NCBI GenBank assembly: GCA_963920705.1 | Contig: OY987232.1 | Span: 15,439,726-15,503,725, forward strand | Reading direction: 5' to 3' | Origin: Odiellus spinosus | Taxonomy: Eukaryota; Arthropoda; Arachnida; Opiliones; Phalangiidae | DNA: 64,000 nucleotides | Shown: positions 1 to 21,825 of the stretch, piece by piece | Numbering within the stretch: the first letter of the stretch is position 1 | Layout of the letters: each line of letters begins with the position of its first letter | Program-made: the position numbers and the translations under genes | Notes under the pieces: model-generated | The model's database searches: none | Told to the model about the DNA's origin: nothing | The model's input: only the letters and a program-made list of their open reading frames with translations

Positions 1-272
1 TCGCAGAACTTAATGCAACATTCAAGATTGTTTTTTTTTCTTATTGGTTCGAAAATCATTTAGGAGTTTGGATTTTGAGCTTTCCGTAGTTAATCTTTCA
101 TGTTATAGACTAGCATGATGACCAAAAAGCCCTTATAGCTGATAACAGCAATATTTTAAAAGTAAAAGTAGGCTGTGTCAGTATATAAAATATGATGCCC
201 TTTGTACTTTCTCAGGTCTTAAATAGGTTCTTGTTTTTTTCTTATTCATGGATTTTTAATTAATTATTGTAG

Positions 273-10844
<10,572 letters not shown>

Positions 10845-13816
10845 TTCTTTCTTAATTATTAGATTATCTCGAGATGTAGTTAAAGGAATCGGGTATAAAT
10901 ATACACATTTTTTGGTCACTACAAATGATTGAGATAAAACGAAAATGAAAGCTTTAAATTGAACACGATTATGCCAAAATTGGTCCAAAAGTAACAAAAT
11001 TTATATAATCTGAACTTATATCTTAAATTATTTATTATTTTCACGATGATTCCTTATTTTCACGATGATTCCTAACTTAAATCAGATTTAACTAGGTTAA
11101 TTAAAGTTTCAATTGAAACTATAGAATTTTGTTTGTTTGCTCTAAATTTGAAGGGATGCTAGACAGAAAAGAAGATTTAAAATTGATTTGAGCTGTTAAA
11201 ATACACGTAGAAAATTATTCAAACTCACCAATGTTTTGCGGTAATTCTCAAAGTTTAGAAATTCGGCTTAAACAAAGTTATCACCTTGTTATAACGCTCG
11301 GAATTTAAATTTGTTTAATTCAATGGTAGTAAAAATTACATCATTGATATATTCGTATTCAACATAAAAATCTCTTTGACCAATTTTGGGAGCGTGTGCT
11401 TAAGTGGTCTTCATTTTGAAGTTTCCATTGACCGATCTGTTGTTACGGTATCAAAAATGTTATATTTTGGGAGATTCACTCTTTAAGGCGGGGGTGTATG
11501 TGAATTTTTTATCACAAAGATAGATTTTTTTCAGCGACGAATTATATATATAATGTAAAATAAAGTCGTTTTTATTTCCAAAGTTTCAGGAAAGTATGTG
11601 GGTTTACTTTTGACGGTACGTATGGGCATATTATGTTCTTGAGATTGTTTATAAAAAGAGAGAGAGAGAGGTATTAGTAATTCGTGCGGTTCTTTACCCT
11701 AACTTATAATTAAATGATTATACCGGTAAATCTATTTACGGCTTGCTCTTAATCCTATTGTACATAATATATTTAAAAGAAAAAAGTCGCAACTAATTAT
11801 AGGCCAAAATAAGGATGTATGTTTCGTTGAGATGATAGTGGAGGTAATAAGATGGGATTTTATATAGTTAAATATGATATAAGATAGTTTAAGAGTAACT
11901 TACGTAGTGGCAGAAATACATACCAGAAAACAAGGAGATTTTTTTATGCGCTGCAAATCAGTCTCTAATCTTGAGTTTTAAAGTAACCTGACTCGATTTG
12001 GGCAAATAGATCTCGCGCTAAGCTGTCCTATATCTTATTTCTAAGGTGTTTACAAGGTGGATTTAATACTTAACTCCCATCAGAACATACGTAAAACCTG
12101 GGATCTGATATTTCCATGAACCCCCCCCCCCCCCCCCGGTAAATTTTCTCTTTTTTAGTTAAAATGTTGCTGTTGCTATAAGGGCGCTTTGAGTCATGGG
12201 TTCTAAGTTCTAGCTCCTATTCCAAGGAATTTGCAGAAGATGCTTACTAGCCAATCATTGTATTTCTTAGTTTATGAGGGGGAACAAGTTTTTAACGTTT
12301 TTCCAACTTAAATATCGGAGACCATTGTAGACTTTTTCACTTGAAGATGTTTGTGGTTGCTTAACATTTTCAATTAATAACATCAGAGGAAAAAAGACAA
12401 TGGACTTTGGGTTTTCTTAAACTTTATTGGGTAAGAGAAAAAGTCTGGGAATTTGAGATACCTAGTTTTGTAGCAACTCTGACCTTCCTACGGTTGGATC
12501 AATAATTTGTTATTCAGTTGTGAGAAACAGAGAAAGAAGTTACGTTACTGTCTTGGTAGGATTTACAATGTTTTGGTTGGTAGTGTTTCTACCCTCGCTG
12601 ATTTCTTGTTTGTTACATATGGTGATAACTTAATACTGAAGCTCTTTTTATTAAATTCTGCATAATTTTGCCATCTACTGAAATGTAAATGCCTCGTAAT
12701 GTTCCATCACTGATCAAGAATTTTACAAAAATATAGTTTTAGAAGGAGAATACGAGGTTACACTAAATCTCAGAGTATTCGGAAAAAACCTAAAATTTCA
12801 AATTTATTGTGCCTTGATTTTTATAAGTATAATAGTTTTCAATTTTTATAATGATTTTGTAAAAAATCTCTTAGAGGCTAAGTTCGTATAACTACTGTTA
12901 TTAATTACCCTGCTTTCTGGACAGAAACCCATGAAAAAAACTACATATATGGTCGGCAATTTCAGACAAACCTATATACGCTTCGCAAATGTGCATGTTG
13001 AATTTACCTAGATAAATTTATTATTTCGATAAATTAGATTTCTGAACCTGGTTAGTCAATGAGTTCTAGTTAATTTACAGTTAGAAAACAATTCTCATAC
13101 TATTTAATTTTCTTAAGATTGCTGGTTATTGAACTAGATCACCCCTATTGTTAATCTACTACTCAAGGAATCTTATAGTTAATTCGATTAGGGCTTCAGA
13201 GGCTATGTAGACAAACTTTTTACTAAAGGCAAGACATTATGGCTATCATAGAAAATAAGTAAAAGGAAGCTTCAACGATAGCTGTCCCAATCCAAACTGG
13301 GTAAATTCAAGTTACGAAGGTCAGTGCCACGTGATAGAGTGTGTCATATTTTCTGTTCAGCAAAACTAAAAATACTAAGCCTATTATTTAGTCGAGTTTT
13401 ATCGGCTGTTCTATGTCTGCTGGGTCACTTGGCGCCAACAGGAGAGCTGCCGTAAGTAGAGATAACCCCAGTTTGAGATCGACAAAACCCGTACCCTAAA
13501 AATGGTACAGTCAAGGTTGAAGCCTCCATTCCTTTTACTATATTTTCTATGGGCCTATCGAAGGAAAAAATAAAAATCTCTTGATACATTGGAATATATT
13601 ATAGGTAATTATGTTAATTTATTATATTTGTTGCTTTTATATAGTACCTGAAATATTTTGAGGTAAAATACTTCCAATTGTTAAGGTTTTCACTTTGATG
13701 TTAGATTTTACTTTTTTTTTTAACCTAAATTATGAAAATATATTCATTAGCCTAAAATTGATCATATACGTAGCAATCCCAATACGGGCCATTGGGATCC
13801 AAATGGGGAGATGAAT
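10845..13816. other. pecanex 3' UTR and intergenic DNA
   Basis: AT-rich sequence with no supportable gene on either strand. The 3' UTR of pecanex must start here. A 17-base C homopolymer at 12121-12137 and a short GA run near 11661 are the only simple features seen. Confidence 0.6.
11559..11564 (+). terminator. Candidate pecanex polyadenylation signal AATAAA
   Basis: Canonical AATAAA about 715 bases after the pecanex stop, followed by a T-rich stretch (gtcgtttttatttcc). Earlier variant signals are possible, so the exact 3' end is uncertain. Confidence 0.35.
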
Positions 13817-14191
13817 CCCTTACCAAAAAAGTTAGTCTGATCTGAAGAGGTCCTCAAGAACACTAAGAGATGGTAAAGACATCATGAAAGACTTCCCCAA
13901 GGCTTTCTGACATCATGAAAGACTTCCCCAAGGCTTTCTGACATCATGAAAGACTTCCCCAAGGCTTTCTGACATCATGAAAGACTTCCCCAAGGCTTCT
14001 TGATATCATGAAAGACTTCCCCAAGGCTTCTTGATATCATGAAAGACTTCCCCAAGGCTTCTTGATATCATGAAAGACTTCCCCAAGGCTTCTTGACATC
14101 ATGAAAGACTTCCCCAAGGCCTCTTCAGGCCACATAAGACACACGAAAGACTTCCCCAAGACCTCTTAAGACTAACCTTTTTCTGTAAGGG
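13817..14191. mobile_element. MITE family 4 (CCCTTACC termini) with internally amplified 31-bp repeat
   Basis: Starts CCCTTACCAAAAAAGTTAGT and ends with the near-complement TAAGGG. Both ends are flanked by the dinucleotide AT. The interior holds about eight tandem copies of a 31-bp unit (CATCATGAAAGACTTCCCC core, about 13879-14160), which makes this copy more than twice the length of its relatives. Confidence 0.8.
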
Positions 14192-15150
14192 ATAGATGTT
14201 ATATAATCAGATTAGATTGCCTTGGGTTAGCTCTGTTGACAAACACAAGTCAAATAGAAGACGACACCAAAGGGGAAGTTATAGAATAGGAGGAAATGAT
14301 ATAGGTTGAATACTGTGTCTATCTTGATATATATGGGGAAATCAAATATATGGCATTGAAGAGCTTGGACCCATATATATAAGAGACTGGCTTATATAAC
14401 TGGTGACTTAACAAACACACTTTTAGCGTACTATTTCCCCCCAAATATTATGAATATATCATTGTGCGTGAGTAATCTAACTATTCAGATAAATGTGTGA
14501 GAGTTGCTTCATGCTAGGTGTGAAGTTAATTTCTCTTTCTAGTTTCTCCAGTTCTGATTGGCTCAGTTGATTATAGTTTTAGGAAGGTACAATCACTTCC
14601 TGAAGTATATATGATGATATATTCATGTGCACTTAAATGAATTCATGCTGTTTATTACGCTGTTTGCCTCTGGAAGGTTGCTGATTTGCGCTAGATAAAT
14701 ATTTAAAACATATATTGTTCCTAATTTATTAGATTTTGGGCGTAAATATTTAATCATCCATTGTTTTTAGAATAGTTTCTTTTTCCCAATGACATGTTTT
14801 TATTTTCTGGGATTTGGAACTTTACGAAAAGTTGTAATATATATATAAAAATTGGTTGACTGGAATATGAGTATATCAATTGTTTATGATGAAAGCGTAC
14901 GCTTGTGTATAATAAAGATTTTTTACTACAGTAATTAAACAAAAACAAATTCAGAACAGCTGTCCTTGAAAACATTTTGAAGTGTTTGCAGGTTTGACCA
15001 GTGGAAACTCTTGATTCAGTGGAAACTGATGAAAAAATGGTTCATTCAAATTGTAAATAGACTCGTGCAATAGTTTTTGCTTAAAATATAATATTCTATG
15101 GCAGTGGGGAAATCCCTGTAGTTAATTTATCCAAGCCCAACCTATCATAG

Positions 15151-15302
15151 CCCTTACCAAAAAATTTTGAAGAGGTCTTGGTGAAGTCTTTCGGGTGTCT
15201 AATGTAGTCTTAAGAGGTCTTTGGGAAGTCTTTCATTATGTCTAGAAGTCTTATAGTGTTCTTGAGGACCTCTTCAGATCAGACTAACTTTTTTCGGTAA
15301 GG
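15151..15302. mobile_element. MITE family 4 copy
   Basis: About 152 bp with the family ends CCCTTACC and GGTAAGG and the shared internal motifs GAAGTCTTTC and TTGAGGACCTCTTCAGATC. Confidence 0.75.
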
Positions 15303-15582
15303 AAGAACCTAAATTAACCTTTTCGCCCTACCTTCTCAAAAAATGTGCCCCTTTTTAAATCATCTTTCAAAGCCTTGCTTTGACTGTACAATTTATGGTC
15401 AACGTCGTCTGCTAAACTAGAAAAAAAGTAGACTTTAAAGGGGCTTTAAAAATCTCAGTTAATGCAGTAGTGAAGGGTTATTTAGTACGATGAAAAAAAT
15501 AGTATATGGAACTGATTTTCATAATAGGGGTATCAATTGCTCGGGGTGTAAGGATTGTTTGGGAATGATTTCTCTCTCTTAC

Positions 15583-15671
15583 CTCTTTACTCAGCTTCTC
15601 GCGGAAGCGGGTGGGCACGCTGTAGGCCAGACGGTGACGGTCTCGGATAATAGGCTCTATTGTGGCGACAT
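15583..15671 (-). CDS. Orphan coding-like exon, unrecognised
   Basis: On the minus strand, acceptor TAAACTAG precedes 89 bp that read VATIEPIIRDRHRLAY then SVPTRFREKLSKE (29 codons with two leading bases), followed by a strong donor GTAAGA at 15582. Its GC and codon use are higher than the surroundings, which suggests real coding sequence. A possible final exon follows downstream on the same strand near 14605-14585, where a CAG acceptor leads to EVIVPS and a stop in phase 0. The YSVPTRFREKLSKE stretch faintly resembles the start of retroelement reverse-transcriptase domains, so a domesticated or dead transposon remnant is an alternative. No upstream exon was found. Confidence 0.4.
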
Positions 15672-16276
15672 CTAGTTTACGCGTAAAACACCATTATAAT
15701 ATATATTTCTTATCGCAATTATAGAAAAATTAAACTTTAGATCTTATTAACCAACCTCTTTTCTTCGGAAAAAGTAGGTATTTAGGTCTAATGTCAAAGA
15801 AGGCTACATGAATTAGAAATGATTAGAAATTAAACGAAATTGAACTGAATGAAAACTTTATTTACATGAAAAGTTTAATTGTTATTCTCTCCGTGATAAA
15901 CAAAATTATAAGGAATATCTCGACTCTCATTTGTACACAAACTAAAGAAATCTAAAAATAAGAGTATATATTATAAGATTTTACGAAAGGGTATAATACC
16001 TAGGATTAATTCATCTATTAGAAAAATTAATACTAATATGGCCATCCTTATTAGTTAAAAATGTCTTCCTTTTTGGAATGTCAATGCTGCAAAATATATT
16101 ACTTACAGCAAATGGTCTTAGATAAATACAATTACTAAACATTATTTAAATGAAACCAAATGACGCTCTAGAGAAGAGGTATAGTTAAAATTTCAGTCTG
16201 CTTAAGTATAAATAATTAAACCAAGTGCTCTAGAGCAAGAGAGATTACTCGTCCAATGAGTTACATATTCCATTTT

Positions 16277-16487
16277 CCCCAAGTACCAAAAAAAGTTAAT
16301 CTTAAGAGGTTTTGGGGAAGTCTTTCGTGTGTGTTATGTAATCTAAAGAGGTTTTGGGTTAGTCTTTCGGGTGTCTTATGTAGTCTTAAGAGGTTTTGGG
16401 TTAGTCTTTCATTAGGTCAAGAAGTCTTTGGGAAGTCTTACGCTCTTGAGGATCTCTTCTGATCAGACTAACCTTTTTTGGTAAGGG
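16277..16487. mobile_element. MITE family 4 copy, degenerate left end
   Basis: Starts near AAGTACCAAAAAAAGTTAAT and ends GGTAAGGG. The interior repeats AAGAGGTTTTGGG three times. A 68-residue open frame across it is a by-product of this repetition. Confidence 0.7.
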
Positions 16488-18393
16488 TACGGTGCAATTT
16501 TTTTGGCACATTCTTTTTCGCGAAAGCAACTGAGAAAGATTACTTTTCTCATTGATCTGAATGGGGGCTGTCTTCCATTTAAAGTTTAAATTAAAGTGCT
16601 CGAGTTTGATTATGTCAATAGCGAGATTCGGAGCACTCCACAAACTAGACTAAACTTGCGTCGTCTATCAATAAAGATCATATTTAATTATTTTTTACTT
16701 GTAGAGTATGAAATATTTTTTTGTTGGATTAAACTGTGAAATTTTGAATAACTTTAAATACCATCTTCATACAAATTTTACGGTTTATATCATTTTATCC
16801 GAAGTTTAAGTAGCCTTCTCAGTTCTAAAATAATGGTGTTTAAAATCTTGTAGACTCGATTTAACACGTATATCGTTTGAAAATTTAGTATTTTTTTGTA
16901 TATGGTTAAGACTGACCACCTTATCTCCTCTTGGCGTCATTTTAGTTGAAATGTCAGGCTGGTTTTTTTTTTACAGTACCATTTTATATGGTATATATAC
17001 ATTTCTATAGAAACATCAGTCTATCGTTAAAATAACCCTATACCTCTACTTTTTCTCTTATGCCAGTCGTCACAATCTCAAGTCATTGCACACTTAACTC
17101 CACTATACATTGGATTTTAGATTTTTTAGCGGTTAAGTGTGCCATGATTTTTTTTAACTTTTTAAGAATATCGTCTCGTTGCAAAATATAAAGTGGGCTG
17201 ATAAAATTGAGCGAAGGATTCTACGAACTAAAAATATAGATCAAATAAATAATAATTAATGAAAATTAACAAAAAGGAAGAGAGTATTAACCAAATCAAC
17301 ACTAATACTACAGTAACGGTGGACTAATAGCAAAATATTTTGTCATATACATACATTAGTGATTTAACAATCCCAATTAACTACCCCGACACTTTAAAGA
17401 ATAAGGTTTGTGAAAAATCCACTTTCTAATTTTATCAAAACTCTAAGCTTTTCCTCAATTCAGGAATTGTTAAAATTTAAAGGGAAACTTCGAGCTAAAA
17501 ATAGAACAGCTTTTGAATTTATTTTCAGAAACTGCACACAAAATAATAAATCAAATAATATTTCCATATTTGGGTGATTTTTCGACGTTTGATTTTGATT
17601 CTTAAATTGAGTTATAAGTTTGAATCAAATTCAAATCAATTGTATTATTTTGTTGTGATCGAAACAGCGCTATCACTATTGAGTTTCTTATGAAACGTCG
17701 CCCGCCAGATGGCGAGAGCGTCTCGATCAGGACATATTTGTAAATCTGTAATGTTGATGGCAATAGCCGTTGGTTTCATCAGATTGGTTTGATTTTACAT
17801 ATTTAAACTTAAATTAATCACCAAAAACTTGTCATATGCGTCTAGAAAAAAGATTTTTCGCGAAACTTCATTCTTTACTCAAACATGACTAGCATTATAA
17901 TTGTCATAAAATGAAAAGGATGGATTTTGGTTTAAATTTTAACACTATATACCTTTAACAAACATCAAAGTGATCTTAGGCTAGGGCAGGTTTATCATTT
18001 AATACATTTCTAATTTTATCGGAATATTTTTTTCTTGCAGTAAACGCAGGCACAATAACTTATTAATTTCAATATTTTTGGAATATATCCGTCTTCAGAC
18101 TATACGTTTATTAAAATTCAAATGATTCTACACTTTGCTTTGGAAGTACACGTGAATATATCAATAGCCATTCAATCATGTGGTTCAGGGATGGGTTTAA
18201 ACCTTTCTAATCGCCAAAGCTAATCAAAACAGTGGCGAAACTAAATTTGCTGCGGGTTTAATACTATTCATTTTAAATGGTCCCATTACTACCTACATGG
18301 ATAATCTCAAACTCTTAAAAGAAATTCTAATTGGTAGAAAGTGAGAAGATAACTTCACGCCAAGTACTAAAGTCCTACAATCACTGAATATAT
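16488..18393. other. AT-rich intergenic DNA
   Basis: No supportable exon, RNA gene or complete transposon seen. A short GC-richer patch at about 17690-17745 contains a 27-codon open frame starting ATGGCGAGAGCG, too small to call. Confidence 0.5.
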
Positions 18394-18709
18394 CCCTTAC
18401 CGAAAAAAGTAAGTCATAAAAGGTCTTGGGAAAGTCTTTCGGGTGTCTAAATGTAGTCTTTAGTAGTCTTGGGCAAGTCTTTAAGACTTCCCCAAGACTT
18501 TTGTAGTGTTCTTGAGGACCTCTTCAAATCAGACTAACTTTTTTGGTAATACCCTTTTCAGACGAGGCGTAACTAGCTGGTTTAATCAGATTTAACCATG
18601 GTTTATTCAAAATAAACCGAGGTTTATTGAACTGAAAAGGCTATGTAAACCTCGGTTAAATCTGATTAAACCACGGCTAATTACGCCTCGTCTGAAGAGG
18701 GTATAAGGG
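18394..18709. mobile_element. MITE family 4 copy split by a TAA-targeting MITE
   Basis: Family ends CCCTTACC (18394) and TAAGGG (ending 18709), flanked by AT on both sides. The right terminus is interrupted inside GGTAAGGG by the element at 18550-18703, which duplicated TAA. Confidence 0.8.
18550..18703. mobile_element. Palindromic MITE with TAA target duplication (Harbinger-like)
   Basis: A 154-bp near-palindrome starting TACCCTTTTCAGACGAGGCG and ending CGCCTCGTCTGAAGAGGGTA. It sits between TAA at 18547-18549 and TAA at 18704-18706. A 3-bp TWA duplication is the mark of PIF/Harbinger transposition; the family assignment is inference. A second copy is at 18833-18964. Confidence 0.8.
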
Positions 18710-18832
18710 ATAGTTAGACTGTTTATTGCAGTGATATAAGACAGAGAATGTTGCAAAAATATGGATCTCATGGGAGCGCAATAAAACTAGGGTGTTCTAT
18801 TCCCTTTAAACCTTAACCTAACAAATTCTTAA

Positions 18833-18964
18833 TACCTTCTTCAGACTAGGCATACTTAGCCGTGTTTTTATCAGATTTAACGGAGGTTTACCCAGCATTT
18901 AAGTTCAATAAACCTCGGTTAATTCTGATTAAACTGGCTAGTTACGCCATGTCTGAAAAGAGTA
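18833..18964. mobile_element. Second copy of the TACCCTTTTCAGAC MITE
   Basis: Same ends in decayed form (TACCTTCTTCAGAC and GTCTGAAAAGAGTA) and the same GATTAAAC internal motif. Flanking triplets TAA and TTA are compatible with a mutated duplication. Confidence 0.7.
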
Positions 18965-18994
18965 TTAGGCAAAAACTTTGCCAATTAGAGCCTG

Positions 18995-19138
18995 CCCTTA
19001 CGGAAAAATGTTAGTCTGATCTGAAGAGGTCTTCAAGAATAGACATAATGGAAGACTTCCCCAAGACCTCTTAAGACTACATAAGACACCCAAAAGAGTT
19101 CCCCAAGACCTTTTAAGACTAACTTTTTTTGGTAAGGG
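18995..19138. mobile_element. MITE family 4 copy
   Basis: 144 bp, ends CCCTTACGG and GGTAAGGG, with TG on both flanks. Confidence 0.75.
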
Positions 19139-19899
19139 TGATTAAAGGAGTTTTACTCCAAGTGCATCAGTTTAAAATTATTTCATTCGGAACATTTATT
19201 AAATATACATGATTTTGGTACAGATAGTAAAATTAACTTGTTACTTAAAGCCCCCTTTAATTACCATGGCTAGAGCAACCTATATTGAAATACAAGGGGG
19301 TTGCATGGAAACCTAAGATGCTCCTTTGTACCTTCTCAAATCTTAAATATGTTCTTGGTTTAACGTAGTTTTTCCCCTAATTTTTAGTTTGTGTTTATTC
19401 ATTTTCTTAATACGCAATCATTGTCTTTGTCAGCCCACCTTTCCACAATAGTAGAACGAATGGTAAATGTTTGATTTTAATTTAACATGGATAAGGAAAA
19501 TTTATTTTTGAAAAATAATACCAATAGAAATTAACAACTTTAAAGATATATCCTGATATAAAACTTATTATTTTGAAAGTTTTAAGTAGCATGACCATTA
19601 TATTATGCAAAAAGATAAAATACAACACGAGCTATTGTAGAGTATAATCAAGATTTTATGCACTTTTATTTGAGAACGTATAAATGCATTTCACTAAAGA
19701 AATGGAGGAGTAAAAATGGAGGTCTTATTTTCTAGCATGTACACTTCAACTTTGCAAATCGGGTTCTTTGGGGTGTGTCAACCCCACCAACTTATTGCAC
19801 AAAGGGTGCAATAAGGATAAAAAATGAGGGAGTTAAAAGAGGACATGGAATTTGACCCTGTGGTTGGCATTTTCCTGAGCGATCTTTGCCACCTCTGAC

Positions 19900-20034
19900 C
19901 GTTACCAAAAAAGTTAGTCTTAAGAGCTCTTGGGGAAGTCTTTCACTATGTCAAGAAGTCTTAAAGACTTCCCCAAGACTTTTGCAGTGTTCTTGAGGAC
20001 TTCTTCAGATCAGATTAACTTTTTTCAGGAAGGG
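19900..20034. mobile_element. MITE family 4 copy, decayed ends
   Basis: Carries the family motifs GTTACCAAAAAAGTTAGTCT, GGGGAAGTCTTTCA and TTCTTCAGATCAGA. Terminal bases are substituted. Confidence 0.65.
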
Positions 20035-21825
20035 TAAGAAGAGGAACTGTTTAGGGCAAGTGACAGGTTCTCAAGGCGCCAAAATATTGGACCTGCTACG
20101 CTTATTAGCCCTGTTCCTCCTGCCTTTGTAGCTTAGAAGCATGCTTCTAATTGGTCTTAACAGGCCCACCACTTTCTTCAACTCTTTCCCTTCATAATTT
20201 ACATCGATGTACTTCTCGTACATAAATTTGTGGAACTAATAGGATACTGAGTCACTAATTTAAGGGGCTAAGCATTTTCTTCGAGTAAATTAAGGATGGA
20301 ATGGTTACTTAAGCTAGACAAAAATCATGTCGATATATATATTTATTCTCTCTTAAACAAAAGTATCTAAATTCTTGGTATATTAAATTAATAAAGTATA
20401 TTAAAAAAGATATTGAGCAATTAAGTTAGTGGAATGTGCAGGATAATATACTCATTTGGCAATATTTGTGAAAATTCAATATTTTAGGTACCAGAATCAT
20501 GTATTTATAAGGCTCTGCATGAGTTTATTTAAGCCCACGTGAATATATTACTGAATCACGTAGTTCAGGGATGGGTGGTATCTGCCGTTCTAGATATAGT
20601 TATCGCAATCAGGTGGTAAATTTTCTGGCAAGAGCTAAGGTATATATTTTTACAACATTTTCTATCTCTCAATTTACTAACAATCGGAAGCCTAGTTATA
20701 TAACGTTATGGCGCTATAAAGTGTATCAAGCCATCATGAACCCACCGATTAAATTCAGTCTACTAACTTTACTTTGGGATAATTTAAGCATATTTTAACT
20801 GTGATGCGTGAAACTAGTTATATTTCTCACTTTCAAACCTCTCTTAAAATGGCAGACTACTCCGTGATTAGTTATACTATTATTAGAACATCGATACTGA
20901 CTCAAAATACGAAACAATTACAGAAATCGATATAATAGCTATATATATACCTCATCCAATTCGCACGATATGATTGGCTTAGCAATTTTGATTATTCGAC
21001 AGTTAAATCATGTAAAATATATCATCTACGATATCTAATATTTCATATTGCAGCGACGTTATCTCGCTACATATTTATAAAAAGTTTGTATGGCACTAGC
21101 TCTATCGTGTAACGGTAAGATTATTATAATTAGAGTAATGATTATAGTAAAAGTGGACATTCTGCGTATCATTTTTAAACTTCCTTTTTAACGTACGAGT
21201 ATTAATTGACCCAAATATTATCCTAAGCATCGTAATATCCATAAGTATAATACTTCAAGGCTTGCAATGTGAGAGATACATTGAGCCAGAATAGGGGAAT
21301 GGGAAATTCACATAGGAGGGCTTCCAGCAAAATCCGAAAGATTAAAAGGTGAAATAAGGTCTAATAACTTTTAGAGGTCTCTTTTGAGGTCATAGCTAAC
21401 TATTTTTGTATTGGTCTACTATTCTACTAGGTCTGGGTCTCCAAAAACGTTCTCTTTAACACTTCTTAAAGCACTTAACAGTGGTTTAAAACTTCTTCTA
21501 AAGGTTTCCAAACTATCCTTGAAGACTTATTCATATGCAATTACTTTGGCCCGTAGCATAAAAGGTTTTAGTCATTTTTTAGAAGAGTAAACTCCTTAGT
21601 CTCGGCCTAGACTTTTGGCAACATGTACTCACACATCATGTCTAGGTTTTCATCAACTGTCATACTTATGGATATTAAATTACTTAGAAAATAATTACTA
21701 AACCTTGCCGTAGAAAAAATTTGACTGGAGATTCATTATTGTATAAATTAGGTACATAGTGTTTTTGCAGCCGCAATTTTGGCGGCCGTTGTTCAATACT
21801 TCGTATTATTGTAAAGTCGCTCGTA
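20035..21825. other. AT-rich intergenic DNA downstream of CAMKMT
   Basis: Lies between the last family 4 MITE copy and the CAMKMT stop codon and must contain the CAMKMT 3' UTR. Part near 20535-20575 repeats sequence seen at 18150-18195 (ACGTGAATATAT and TTCAGGGATGGGT), so there is a dispersed repeat. No gene seen. Confidence 0.5.
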
